A stretch of DNA of 64,000 nt from Lamellibrachia columna (taxonomy: Eukaryota; Annelida; Polychaeta; Sabellida; Siboglinidae), in the NCBI GenBank assembly GCA_963662155.1, contig OY759267.1:39602439-39666438 (forward strand). The letters run 5' to 3'. Position 1 is the first letter of the stretch. Every line of letters starts with the position of its first letter. The notes under the pieces are model-generated. The model saw only the letters and a list, made by a program, of their open reading frames with translations, was not told where the DNA came from and did not search any database. This document shows positions 1 through 12,458 of this stretch, in pieces. The position numbers were made by a program, and so were the translations under genes.

Positions 1-1390
1 TCAGTATGGCATACTATCTCCACCTCATGACTGTGAACAGCAATTTTGCCATGTTTTAACATTTATAATCATAAATAATTAATATTCCTGCCACAGAACC
101 TGTTTAACGCCAAGCTTAAACAGTTTGAATCCACCCAGAATTTTTTTACTTGTGGCACTGAAATAGATGTTCAGAAATATATTTGTTTTACTATGACTTG
201 TGTCCATAACATTTTTGGTTTGATTTACTTTATGTTCAATAATGCTTAGCTTACAACAAGGAAGTATCAACTTTAAACTCAGTGGAGATACACATCTGTG
301 CCAAATTTGAATGAAGCACCGTCACACTCAGAGCAAGCAGTTTTTGACAAAATAAAAGGTAGAAGATAGAAAATGGAAGATTGAGAGGATTAAAAAAACC
401 ACCATTGCAAATGTTTTTGAAAAGCTAAATATGATACGGTTCCTACATCGCTGCAAGATATAAATTAAAAACATAATTGCTTTTTGACTAAGTTCAATCA
501 ACGAGCTGTGGCTATCATATGACAAATCTGTTTGTTACTTTGCGTAGTAGTCTACTACTAATTTTTACTTGTGGTAAATTAATATTTATCTCATGGTATA
601 ACTTGAATGATACTCGCTTGAAAATAGTTACATCTCAACAAAGCATCCATAAATCATTATTAATTACTGAGGTAACCATGTGTGTTCAAAAATGTTTCCC
701 GTTCAACACAATAGGAACCTTAGGCACACAAGCTTTTTATCAAACACAATATAAAACATACATATTATTATTATTCAGAATATTTCAATGTCTGTCTTTG
801 ACGAGACAGGTTTTGAATATTTGGAGTAGGACACAATACTTCAAACTCGCAGCACAGGTAATAAAAATACCACTAATTTAATAATATAATGTGTTATCAG
901 TCAGAAGATAAAAAGTATGTTATCTCCAAGTGCATTTTATATCAGACTCATAACATGTCTTATTATTTATATCATCAAAACATTAATAGGATTTTGTCAG
1001 ATTTGCTGTGTAGATATTTTTAACTTAATGTTGAAACTTCGATATTTTTTATTTAATTAAGTCAAGTGATCTGCAAAAGTAATTAATGAATTTAACATGT
1101 ATCTTCCATTAAAAAAATGCTATTATTTACCCATATATGACTATAATATTGATTTACTACCAAAATTCTGTAAATACAGTTATGTTATGACCAACAACAA
1201 GCCTGAACAAGGTCACATGACATCTGGTTCAGTTTGAAACTGAAGAAGTGACCAAGAGCATCACAAAAGCTCTGTAGACTCTACTAAAGTTACTTAACTT
1301 TTGTCAATATTAAAAGTCATCAAACATAAACATTTCAAATTTATTATAAACTTTGAACCATATTGCTGACTGACAGCAAGAACAACAGCC
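1..1390. other. AT-rich non-coding DNA
   Basis: No reading frame here looks like protein and no splice-bounded exon is evident. The DNA is AT-rich with short A and T runs. I see no recognisable repeat or RNA gene. Confidence 0.5.
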
Positions 1391-1399
1391 CAATTACAC

Positions 1400-2420
1400 G
1401 AGAAGCCTAGGAAGCATTGTGGACACAAACGGAGGAACAGGTAGTGATGTAAGGGATAGGATTGGGAAAGCAAGGGCAACCTTTGTTGTGCTTAATAAGA
1501 TATGGAAGTCCCGAGAAAAGTCAATACCAACCAAGCTATGCATTTCTAACTCAAATGTTAAGGCTGTGTTAATGTATGGATCAGCGTACTACAAAATCCA
1601 TGCTACCAAAGATCTAAACTTTTGCAAATAAGTGTCTAAGAAAAATTATAAGGATTATGGTGGAAACAATTAGCAATGAAGCACCACGGGAGAGAACAAA
1701 CCAAGAACCAATTGAATATCAATATTAGAAGGAGAAAGTGGAGCTGGATAGGCCATACTCTCAGGCAGTGGAGCTGGATAGGCCATACTCACAGGAAGTG
1801 GAGCTGGATAGGCCATACTCTCAGGAAGCGGAGCTGGATAGGCCATACTCTCAGGAAGTGGAGCTGGATAGGCCATACTCTCAGGAAGTGGAGCTAGATA
1901 GGCCATACTCACAGGAAGTGGAACTGGATAGGCCATACTCACAGGTAGTGGAGCTGGATAGGCCATACTCTCAGGCAGTGCAGCTGGATATGCCATACTC
2001 TCAGGAAGTGGAGCTGGATAGGCCATATTCTCAGGCAGTGGAGATGGATAGGCCATAATCTCAAGAAGTAGAGCTGGATAGGCCATACTCTCAGGAAGTG
2101 AAGCTGGATAGGCCATACTCTCTGGAAGTGGAGCTAGATAGGCCATCCTCACAGTAAGTGGAGTTGGATAGGCCATACTTTCAGGACCGGAGCTGGACAG
2201 GAAGCTAACATAACACATCACAAGACAGGCACTTACATTGAACCCTCAGGGCAAAAAAGGCCAAGAAACACCTGGCACAGAACAGAGAAGTAGATGCAAA
2301 AATGTCAAAAGCAGAATATAAATGGAAAGAACTGGAAGCGCAAGCCCACAACCGTGTCTGGTTGATGGCCTATGCTCCGCCAGGGAGAAAAAAGTCATAA
2401 GTTAAGTAAATCATTGCCGA
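1400..2420 (+). mobile_element. 3' end of a decayed APE-type (RTE/jockey-like) non-LTR retrotransposon
   Basis: The frame opening near 1400 reads like the C-terminal part of a non-LTR reverse transcriptase: a GTGSDVRDRIGKAR segment, then LNKIWKSR, then KAVLMYGS. These are the conserved run after the catalytic palm in elements whose endonuclease resembles craniofacial development protein 2. Stops follow near 1629. A later frame gives RRRKWSWIGHTLR, the usual tail motif, but that motif is expanded into a 30-bp tandem array. After the array, 2240-2400 still reads like the element's end (a NPQGKKG segment). The copy lacks endonuclease and palm, carries several stops and cannot be functional. Exact clade is inferred. 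Confidence 0.75.
1738..2187 (+). repeat. 30-bp minisatellite, 15 units, born inside retroelement coding sequence
   Basis: Fifteen consecutive 30-bp units, core GTGGAGCTGGATAGGCCATA, differing by a few substitutions each and with no length change. One plus frame reads a ten-residue repeat around WSWIGHTLRK, the normal tail motif of the host retroelement, so the unit is a copy of that codon block. Because 30 is divisible by three, several frames stay open on both strands; these are by-products, not genes. Confidence 0.95.
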
Positions 2421-2429
2421 CTTAATAAC

Positions 2430-3640
2430 CAAAACTAACGAGAAAATTTAAGAATATATATACGCATGCATGTATTACATTACTATGATCCAGCAGTATG
2501 CATGAATGGTTATGCTAATCCTCCTAGACGGTTTGCATCTCAAGCGCCAAACTTTCAGGGGTTCTTCTATAACCCCCGGAAGGTGATGTAAGTAATTTTT
2601 TCGAAATTCACCCCACTATGACCTTTCTACATACAATTATGTACAACTGTTCGCAACATCATGCCGATTGCATCTTTTCTATGATTGTTCGAAGTTATAT
2701 AAACATTCACTAGACGATAATATAATGGAGTCGCAATTTCGAGATTGGATTCCAAGAAGCCAACAAGACTGGTGTAGCCCATAACCCAAGATGGCTGATT
2801 GGTGCGCCGTGCTCACAAGTATTTTCGAACTGACAGAAATGATTATGACCACTCGTTAAAGACCGAAACCGATTCAAGATAGCAGCAGGTATGGGTCAAG
2901 TACATCTGCAATGTACTTAAGTACAGGTACTTTCAATTTTGCCAAGTCCAAAAAACAGAGGCAAGTACAAGTACAAAATGCTTTGTGAAAAATTCAAGTA
3001 CAAAGTACTTTGAAATTTTTTGTCACGTACATAGAACGCTACATTTGTTTCATAATGGTGAAGGTCAAAGCGATGAAAACACAAAAGCAGCAGTATTATG
3101 CATTTATTCATTATTTAAGTCAAGGAATACAATACTGGCATTTTGCATCAAATCATGAAATGTTCATTTATTTCTGATTGTACTTCAATTAAAACAAAAG
3201 CAACCAGCAGGAGGATTTGTTACTAACCAACACACTGGCTACATTTCTTTGTTTAGCATTTCTCTTATCTCTGCTCCCTCAGTCCCTGCTCTCTCAGACC
3301 CATGCTGAATGTCTCATGGCTTCAGGAGACATGCTGCATGTCTTCACTGATCCCACATGGAGTTCATTGTTATGAAGCACTTGAGTAATTGCAATTAAGG
3401 ATCAGTTAGGAATCCTCCAGATCTGGACAGTGGATATGGTCTAATCAATTAATTAAATAAGGATCATCTTAAATTAATCACTGTCACATATTTTGTTACA
3501 TTTTTTCTTTTAGGAAATTATTTCCAATAGTTGTAACAGACTTTGTACAGTAGGGAAGTTTAGACCCATACAATATAATTATGGTTTACCGCAATATATA
3601 TAATATGTTCCTTGAATGGATAGATGATCCGGTTTCTTGG
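2430..3640. other. Gene-free stretch with a short AAGTAC-rich tract
   Basis: No coding signal is visible. From about 2890 to 3020 there is a degenerate tract rich in AAGTAC and GTACTT words, similar in style to the GAGTAC tract near 32.7 kb. Such tracts are common at ends of hAT-type non-autonomous elements, but I could not find a matching end or target duplication. Confidence 0.4.
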
Positions 3641-3646
3641 TTATTA

Positions 3647-3767
3647 ATATTAAGCATAATTACCTCTCAAGAAACTTAGTGTTCAGTCTACTGAAGAAGA
3701 CTGCGAGATGTAGTTTAAGTATACAGAACGAACACTAAGTTTCTTGAGAGGTAATTATGCTTAATAT
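3647..3767. repeat. Perfect 38-bp inverted repeat (foldback)
   Basis: Arm 3647-3684 is the exact reverse complement of 3730-3767, separated by 45 bases. The inner part includes TCTCAAGAAACTTAGTGTTC and its complement. An uninterrupted 38-bp match implies recent origin or active maintenance. No gene lies nearby; a tiny foldback element or a palindrome-forming rearrangement are both possible. Confidence 0.95.
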
Positions 3768-4640
3768 AATGTTATTTATACTTGAAGACAGACGAATGCC
3801 TACACCTACAAACAAATGGGAACCCCAAACATACGATTACCTTTTACAAAACCCCTCCATTATACAAACATACAGACATGGTAAAATATCTTTGTAGTTA
3901 GTCTACCAGTGACTAAACATTATCGCCCCCTCCCCCCCCCCCCAAACATGTACATCATTTGAAGGGGTAGAGGTGAGAAGATTTGTCCAAATTGCAACAA
4001 AGGGGATGTGTAGCAATTTGAAGTTTGTTTGTCCTTGTTTGCATTAAAGACCATGATCCCAATTGACAAGCTTACATCAGTACAGTTTGTCTTCTTTTGG
4101 TGCACAAAGGCAGTGTTGCAATTTGTTTATATTAGAAGTTTACAATTTATATTTTCTGATCTTAGACTACTGGTTGTTGAGAGGGTTGGAACATGCCAAT
4201 ACAACAGGCTCAAAATCCCCTTTTTAGCCAGACTGCTGGCACCAGAACATACTGGTGTAGGAGGCAGTCTGACTTGAGTCACCTTACTTCTACAGAGGAA
4301 GCCTCAGCTGGCAGTTCTTAGCAGTTAGCACTGTCAGCCAGTTCCACATGGCATGGTCTCCTGACTGCATTGCATCAAAGGCATTTAATGGCTAACTGGT
4401 GGGTCAACTGATGAATGTCCCTTTATGGACATCCCAGTGGCTTAATTAAACAAACAGATTATGGCCTCAACTGGTAGCCTACAACTGTTTGCTTAACATG
4501 GTGTTTCTGACTAAGAAAAGATGCTGCCTGGTGCCTTTTTTTGGGTATCGTAGTCATGGTTATTGGAGAATGGGGGTGTGGGGATAGTAAAGGGGGTCAA
4601 TCAATTAGAAATAACAAAGTATTAAAAAAATAGTTGTATT
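3768..4640. other. Gene-free stretch
   Basis: No convincing coding frame or RNA gene. It contains a short C run near 3932 and ordinary mixed sequence up to the hAT-type element that starts at 4649. Confidence 0.4.
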
Positions 4641-5460
4641 TACCAAAGCAGGCTTGTTAACACATCAAATGCATTTGAATGCACATTTGAATGTTGAGCA
4701 TTTGAACGCGCATTCAAATGTCTCCATAAAATTGTAAATGAATTTGCATTTGAATGCGTACCTTCTATGTAGGTCAACTGGTCAATGCCTGAGCTGTTAT
4801 TCATACAATATGAAAATATCAACTGGTCTATAAGTTGATGACTTCAGCAGAGATTACCTGTTCATTGAAACAAATGAAACAATGCAGACAAATGACTCCC
4901 TTGTGTTTGCACTGTTGGGGTGGGAGCTCATTGGGGGAGTAAACATTAGCAATGCCATCCCTAAATATTTACAGCCAGAGAGAGTAATTAGTGGTAGCTG
5001 TAAATATCCACCAGGTTATCTTCCCAGTGACCACACCAGTGGACAGTCTATTGTCTTGTTCCCCATCCATTCTGGTTCCAAGTAAACTGTCAATTGTCTA
5101 TTCCCCCCTCCCATTTCCACCACCTCTGCAGGCCTGGAGCTGTGTGACTCAGTGTACGACTCTACAGACATGTTCATGTAGTGGGACTGGTATGTAGTGG
5201 GACTTAGTGGTTACAATAATGTACTACTGCAGTTGTTAAATTAATGTGTTTGTATACATAACGTTGTGTTTTCCCCAAATAAAACAAAACGTTAATATAA
5301 AGCCAAAACATTTAAAATTAATTCAAATGGATTTGCAAATGCGTAACCAAAACATTTGCATGTGTTCCTGGAAAATGGCATTTGCATTCACATTTGAATC
5401 AAATGAAACATTTGCATTCAAATGCGTTAACATGCATTTGTTAACAAGCCTGTACCAAAG
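4641..5460. mobile_element. Complete non-autonomous hAT-type element with 8-bp target-site duplication
   Basis: The element runs 4649-5452. Its ends are a perfect 13-bp inverted repeat: CAGGCTTGTTAAC at 4649-4661 and GTTAACAAGCCTG at 5440-5452. It is flanked on both sides by the same 8 bases, TACCAAAG (4641-4648 and 5453-5460). A CAGG terminus and an 8-bp duplication are the hallmark of hAT transposons. Next to each end are AT-rich tracts built of CATTTGAATGCA-like words in opposite orientation. No transposase frame exists inside, so it must have been moved in trans. Confidence 0.95.
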
Positions 5461-6750
5461 CAACGTAAACAGAGGCAAAAATATGTTGCATAAGTTGAGT
5501 TTAGATGCAAACAGCATGGCCATATCCTAGTGGCAAATATAGGACTACGCGTTTTAGTTTACAAATAGATTTTCATTTTGTGAGTGAATATTGTCAGACT
5601 ACAAGCACTAGCAATGCGTGGTTATCTACCAGCATGGCGTCGTCGCCCATGAAATAAAGATGTTCAACAAGGTTTCCATAGTAAACCACTGCCATGATAT
5701 TCTTGATTGTACTTGCAAATGGTTATGATTTATTAACTCTTATAGGTGCTTAGGCCCTAAACCAAGACTTTCGTTTCCCTTTAATTTAAGTAAACATTAC
5801 TAACCTGCTTTCCTTTTTTGACAATTGTACAGTTCTATAATGTAATAATCACTACTTTTATTCTTTGTTGTTGTTGAAATAAAGATTCATTCATTACCAT
5901 GTTACAATGCCCAGAGGAATTCCAATTACAAACCACATGGAAACAACCACAACATCATAATGCATATAAACAACAACATGAAATGTAAACACTCCTGAAC
6001 AGGGTCTCACCCTGGATACGACTACGAGTGTATAATAAAGCTTATTACTATTAATTATTATATGGAACCCTTCCATATTTCGATTTTTTGAGGGTTTTGT
6101 AATAATAATTGTTTCATGAATTTACCCATGCTTTTTGTGCTTTAAAAGGCATATATATTATATAGGCTACAGGTATATTTACTTCATATTTCAGATTTGG
6201 GTCAACTTTGTTATAAAACTGCCAAAATAATTTGCTAAAAACTATGACAAAATCCCAATACTATATTACCATAATCAACAAAATGGGCAGATCACAAATG
6301 TCGCAGTCTAAAAGACTAAGAATATTTGCAATGGCTTGAATTGGTACATGGTAATTACAATTATCAATTCATGGTCTGCTTTCATGTCTCTCTCTTGTAC
6401 TAAACCTGTCTTTCTCTTGTACTAAACCATTCCAACCAGTGACAGGCTGAATGTGATATAAACGTTGCTCTAAACCAGTTTGACTTGCAGAAAAAACAGC
6501 AGTCTAAAGAATAAAACTAAACTTCTAAAACACCAAATACTACCAATCCAAAATGAAGTGAAAGAATCTGGAGGACACATAAAGTACATACAGAAAGAGA
6601 GACACAATGTCAACAGTGAACGGCTATTTAAAAAATATAACGCTGTGGGTAAAGAAGACATACCAAACTGTCCTCATGGCATGTACAGTTTGGCTTCCTC
6701 TAGTGTCCATGCATCACACAGTTCACTATCAGCCAACCAAATAGTCCCCT
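5461..6750. other. Gene-free stretch
   Basis: No supported exon, RNA gene or repeat boundary. Small open frames occur but none has protein-like composition with splice context. Confidence 0.4.
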
Positions 6751-6764
6751 ATCTTATCACCTGA

Positions 6765-7960
6765 ACGCCTCCGACCTTTTCAACTTGGTCCATTCTGCCC
6801 CACCTGCCAAGTTTAGCATGACCCATTTTACACACAATACGTGGCATGTGAATACACAGCTAGTCAACCAAAACAAGCAACACGCCTGACCAGGCTTGAT
6901 CTCAGCAAGCCAGTAACAAAGCATAAATAGTACAAAACACAATGGAAACAACAGCTAATTATACAAAACTCATAAATCATAAGGAAACAACACTGAATGT
7001 GTCTGTTGCACTGTCCATTGGCTTTATCGGGAGGAAAACAATTTTGTTTGTAAAGACACTTGACAGGAAAACCAGCGAGGTAAAACTATAAACTGCTGAA
7101 CGAAATAAGACTACATAGTGGAGGCATCAAATGCCATTAAAGAGCACCATGCATTGTTATTAACACAAGATATACAAGTGTTAAACAATGGGTCTATGTA
7201 TTGCAGCTGCCATTTTAGAGGGTGGATGAATTATTATCGTTATGCCAATTATTATGAGCCTCATTCCATTTCCACATCTCTGCATTACCATGTACGTGTG
7301 GTGTAACATGTTAGCCATCATGTTGGGAGCCATTTTATATGACTGAATACACCAGTGTGTGAATGACCTTTCCACATTGGCTGATTCTGCCTCACCTCTG
7401 GATAAACACGGCCAATCCACATTTCAACCATTCAATTTGCATAGAATAATTGTGAAAAATTTTGTATTATGGCTTTTGTTCTCTAAGAACCTTGATTTAC
7501 CTTAAGGTTTTAACTACTGCATCTACCTGGAGGATGTTATCACTGTTTATGCTATGACCTTGGCCTTTATTTGGTAAAAAATAGAAAGAACCAAAATACT
7601 GGAAATCATGTTTTAATCAATCAATGATTAACATGATTAGCGTAACTGCCTACAACAAAGAACAAACAATAGAACATTTAGTGAATTTTATAATATATGC
7701 ATACAGAACAACACATGCAGTTGAATAGGTTGACCAAACAAAGACTTGACAAGAACCATTTTTTCAGAACCATTTTTCTAAGTTCACTCCCACTTGATTT
7801 TGTCTATCTTACCAATGCTGGTGTCCAGTAATGGGAAATGGCTGTATTTCAGCCAGCTAGCCACAGTACCTGTCAATAAGTACACCACGGTACTAAACAC
7901 TGACCTCTCCACAATGCTAGATTCTGTCTCACTCATGCAAATCTGCACATACACACCAGC
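6765..7960 (-). repeat. Three diverged direct copies of a short segment
   Basis: On the minus strand, near 6770-6815, 7360-7400 and 7890-7935, a related string recurs with the pattern GTGRGRCAGAATC, then about ten variable bases, then GTGGARAGGTC. Spacing is about 540-600 bases. Two copies have plausible splice-like contexts: a pyrimidine-rich tract ending in CAG precedes the copy near 7940, and GGTAAGATA follows near 7805. They could be decayed exons or diverged copies of a dispersed repeat. I cannot decide between these. Confidence 0.35.
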
Positions 7961-7999
7961 ACGCACTCAAACACAAAACAAAGATACAAAATACACACC

Positions 8000-8560
8000 A
8001 CGCGCCTAGCGGGCGCCACGTCACATCTAAAGCAACTCTCGGCGTCTTTCGGCGTTTCTCACAGTTCCGTAAGTGTGGTAACCTGCACAGCTAGATCATC
8101 TTTGAAGGCGAAACAAAAGCGCCCAGTCAATAACCGCACACTGCAGTAAGCTAACTCGCGCACGCAGTCAGCGAGACATAAGTCCACTGCTGTTGTATGC
8201 CAAAACAGATTGGAGGGCTTCTAGGTCAGGTTGCCGATCTCCATGCGCCGGAAGTGGGTCAGTGCACAGGAACGGGTACATTCGGCGCACGGAGGTTGAC
8301 GGCTTGTGCTTTGTTATGGCTTTCTAATTACGGTCATCACATTTAAAGCATATACACGAACACTGGCATAAAATTAAACACTGACATGATAACACCGACG
8401 AATATTCTAAGAGATGTGAATTATGTTGGCTTATAGATCGATGTGACGCGATAAATCCTCCTTGAATTAGTGGACTCTTCGGCACGTCCGCGTTTTATCC
8501 CATCTCCATTCCAGTTTCCAAAAAGCTGTTTTTATATAAAAACATGCATAAAGCCAGGCC
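8000..8560. promoter_or_regulatory. CpG-rich region, possible promoter
   Basis: Against an AT-rich background this stretch is strikingly rich in CG dinucleotides, for example around 8000-8060, 8155-8180 and 8240-8300. It contains CCGGAAGTG at 8248-8256, the consensus core bound by ETS/GABP factors and frequent in housekeeping promoters. No first exon could be assigned to either strand, so direction is unknown. Confidence 0.4.
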
Positions 8561-11500
8561 TGTTGGCGCGTTTTGGTTCTATTAATTATATGAAGTGATG
8601 TGATCACATCGAATCATATGATTAACGAACGAATACTATCATGGTAATGATTGTATATTAAAAAAGGGTTTACATGTCCGGATCGTGCGTGTTAAATGTG
8701 ACAAAAACCAAGAACACATTTTGAGTCAACATCTTCCACACATCAATGACAATGTGAAAATGCAGATATCAGTTCACATTAAGTACAGCAATTCTCGGAC
8801 GATCACATATTTGAGCCAATACTAAACGTGGAAACGTCCTTTCCGACGATTTCCGATGCTCTGACCTTGAAGCGTGTGTAGGTTATTCAACTGCATACTC
8901 ATCAACCGAACTATTTCTTACTTTCTCGGTCAATGATCGCGTGACTGTAAAATAAAAGTATTGCACACGTCTTGTGATACTGCGAATGGTTGTTACTGAT
9001 AGCAGATGTTAATATTGTGTTAAACGAAGTTATTTGATTACGCAATTTCGCTTGCACATGCATGCATGCAATTAACTAGACCTAGTGGTGGACGTGGATA
9101 ACAACGGCAGTATACCATTACACTGACATTGTTAATGTTATGCAAGATCGAGGGAAGCCACTTTTCAAGTTGCCAGGACCAGGTTGCACCATATCATATT
9201 ACATACATACTATTATGTAAGAATTTGGCAACAAACCACTGTATAATATCAACAGTATAATAAAATAATTCAGCAGGATATTGAATATGAGCAAACACAT
9301 TGCATGTTTGAACTCCAGCTATACTATGCATTATTCACCTAATATATTCAAAGTGTGCAAAATGCAATAATATTCTGAATATTTCTTCAAATGCAAGTAA
9401 AAATATTTTTGAAATGGTTCAAATGCAAATACTTTCAAAAGTATTTCAAATACTTTCAAAAGTATATAAAATACTTTCAAACATATTTTGTTAATACTTT
9501 AAAATACTTTTCATATATCAAGTTAGTATGTAAGCTGCAGAAAGAGAATGAAGGTTAAAAACAGTAAAAAAACAATCAGAACCACCATTGGTCAAACGTT
9601 AAGTTTTAACATAAATAGTACTAATTAATAATAATATTATTATTATATATCTATAGTTTTAGCAATAACATTAGAAGAGTATTGTTTACTACTTTGAACT
9701 GCTATTATGATGGTTGTAGTATATTACATTTCTAATACATTTAGGGTCTACGTGAATAATTATAAATAATTCAAATTATATTGTAATAAAAGATATAAAT
9801 TTTGAATAAAAAAGCAGAGGATAAACATTTAAATATTTCACATAAATTTACTCTTTTATCAACACTCTTTAAATACAAAGAATGACACGTCACAATCACA
9901 CCATCTGTTTATTGCAGCTGTACACTTAAGATTAAGAAAATATAACAAAAGTTTTAACTGTGATCACTGTTTGAATTTAATCATTCAATAAGCCAGTCAA
10001 TCAATCAATCGATCAATATACATGAATTTATTTTCTAACACAATTATAAAATAATATAATTATACATGTAGTATTAAAATTAAAATATTTCTCCATTTCT
10101 AACAAACATTTCAGTGGGCAAATTCATAAAAAAAAGTTAACCACCTCTTCAAAATAATATCACTAAAACATTTAGTAACTACATGTAATCCCCTTTTTAC
10201 AGTTTTGTTATTGTGAATGTTTGATTGAGTTTTTGACCAATGAGGGTTCTGACTACAAGCTATACTAATAAATGTATTGGATGTTTATGTTAATTAGAAC
10301 TAAGGCAGGATATCAAAACATTGGTGTATGACACTATGCAAACCTCAGACATGAAATTTGAATTACATTAACCTGTAGATACATATCTGTGAAAATGTCC
10401 TCTTCCAAAATGAAACAGCTCTAAACCTCCTCCTCCAATGAAACCTATTTCATTTAGTATCAAACATTGATGTGTAGAGATGGTGCATATACTTACGCTC
10501 GAGTCGTTGAAGAAGATAATTAATTAACTTTTATTTAAGTGCTCATGCTCATTTGGTATCCCATTCCCAAGTCATCCAATCATGATTACCTCGCCAGCAG
10601 TCTTAGGCAAGATACTGTGATAATGACAGACAATAGACCTACAGCCAACTGGGCATGGGCAACGCATGACATGGCAGGGTATTCGAAATGTCAAATAATT
10701 TTCATTGTAATAAAAATTTTAAATATTTGTCATTGAAATGAACATACAAATACATTTTGCTGCAAATTTTCAAATACAAATTATGCAAATATATTTTGCT
10801 GCAATTTTTTTCAAATGCAAATACTTTGAAAAATGCATCAGAATTCATCTGCATTTGCCCCCATGTCTGCTGATATAACATGTATTAATGAGAAATGCCT
10901 TTATAAAAAGACTAGCTATGCAATTAAGTGACTGGACGTCTGTTTTGTTCTGTCAAGTTTGTCGATATTCATTTGCAAACACTGATCACAGCACAACACA
11001 CATAGAAGATGCAAATCAAGAAGTCTTTTTGACATTTTTTCAGTAACTTGCCATTGGGGACAGAGAAGCAGTTTAAAAAAATAATTATAAAAAAGAGACT
11101 GTGATTGAACTATTTGCTTTTGTATATTTTTGTTCATACTTTCTATATTATGTTTACACCTAACCTAATACATGAATTGATAATTCTATTATTTTATAAT
11201 TGGTAGACTATATTTTAAAAGTGCTGGATTGATCCTAACATTTTTAAGAAATGTAAATTGGGTACATTTGATTTTGTGAGAAATACTGAGTAATTTTTTT
11301 AATTATCCCGCCCTCTATTCTCAGCCAATATACATGTTCTTGAACGTTTTATTGTTTTTGATTCGTGGATATGGAAATGTTTGGTTGGAAAAAACTTTAT
11401 TTTTTTCTTTATAGCCAGTGTTTTGTAAATTCTTTTGCTACAAAACTGGCAGTGCAATTTTGTCGAACGTCAAAAACTTAACTATTTGAAGCACATTAAA

Positions 11501-12270
11501 AGGCACGGATTGGAAAACTAATACTGTGGGCACAGTGGTATGACAAAAAGCAGACGCAAGCCACCATAAATATGGTTGAAGGACATCACAGATGCCTGCG
11601 GACCGGCGACGTTGGCTTGTTGAATGTAGCTGGCGATTTCGCAAAAAGATTTGGGCAGCAACGTCCTGAACAGGATAAGCCAACTGAAGAGGTTTAAAAT
11701 TAAAGCAACCCCCTTTATTTTCGGTCCAGAAAAAAGTTCAGGACTAGCTAAAATCTTGCTGCTATTTTCAAAGACCGGTAATGGGAAAGAACACACAAGT
11801 CGACGGGTTAACAGAAGACCATAAGAAAGTTTTACGCACCGGATGAGGCACTCCCCTAGACCGTCATTGATCCGCCATTAATCCACACACCCCATATAAT
11901 TAAGAATGTGAGAATGTCACGTGATTTTTTTGCGCACCTTTGCACCGGATAAGCGAGTCAAATTAAATTTGTCTTTGCCATCGCAACATATTTTTCAGCT
12001 GATGGCAATGAACAGACGCTGATCGCTAGCGATTCAACATAGTCAGAGGTGGCAAGTCTCCTGCTTCCTTGTCATATCTCCAGCTGTTTTCCCTTCTTTT
12101 TCTGGATCTGGATCATTACTCAGCAAAGTCATATTGCGCTGAGGGTATATTTCAGAGTATCCTTCTCTACAGTTAGTGAGTCCACGCAGATTTTTTCCAT
12201 GCGTGGGATATTTTACTTCCCTTGGCGTAGACACCAGATAGAAGAGTGTCACTCCGGATAGACACAGGCA
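8561..12270. other. Long AT-rich region without a supported gene
   Basis: No frame has convincing coding character. Tracts at about 9340-9520 and 10690-10850 are degenerate runs of AAATAC, CTTTCAAA and GCAAAT words, similar to the subterminal tracts of the hAT-type element at 4.6 kb. They may be remnants of such elements, but no paired ends or target duplications were found. The last 400 bases are less AT-rich and hold no recognisable feature. Confidence 0.4.
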
Positions 12271-12314
12271 AAGTGGGGTGAACGAAATTGTAGGGTGAAC
12301 GAAATTGCCCGTAA

Positions 12315-12382
12315 CGGCGGAGGTGGAATCGAACCACCGTCCTCTCGGTCGACAGCGGATGCCCTAATCATTAGACCACCGC
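12315..12382 (-). tRNA. tRNA-like sequence (tRNA-derived SINE head or tRNA pseudogene)
   Basis: On the minus strand an A-box-like GGTCTAATGATTAGGG and a B box GGTTCGATTCC are correctly spaced. The T arm folds as five perfect pairs (GGTGG/CCACC) around TTCGATT. The D arm resembles tRNA-Glu, while the anticodon region contains GTC in poor stem context. The acceptor stem pairs at only about four of seven positions. A functional tRNA is therefore unlikely; a tRNA-derived short retroposon or decayed tRNA fits better. Confidence 0.4.
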
Positions 12383-12458
12383 TTACCACAGACCACCGCT
12401 CCCCACAAACCACCGCTCCCCACAGACCACCGCTCCACACAGACCACCGCTCCCCACC
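12373..12458. repeat. 17-bp tandem repeat made from the tRNA-like 5' end
   Basis: About five units of a 17-base motif (AGACCACCGCTCCCCAC with variants) lie immediately upstream, on the minus strand, of the tRNA-like sequence. The shared part is the reverse complement of GCGGTGGTCT, the first bases of the tRNA-like sequence itself. The first unit therefore overlaps the tRNA-like 5' end. Confidence 0.8.

Noticed and set aside
1670..2221. 183-codon minus frame of repeated ESMAYPAPLP units
   Set aside because: Complement of the 30-bp array; proline-rich look is a by-product.
12315..12382. Functional tRNA-Asp or tRNA-Glu gene
   Set aside because: Acceptor and anticodon stems pair poorly; only the A/B boxes and T arm are good.
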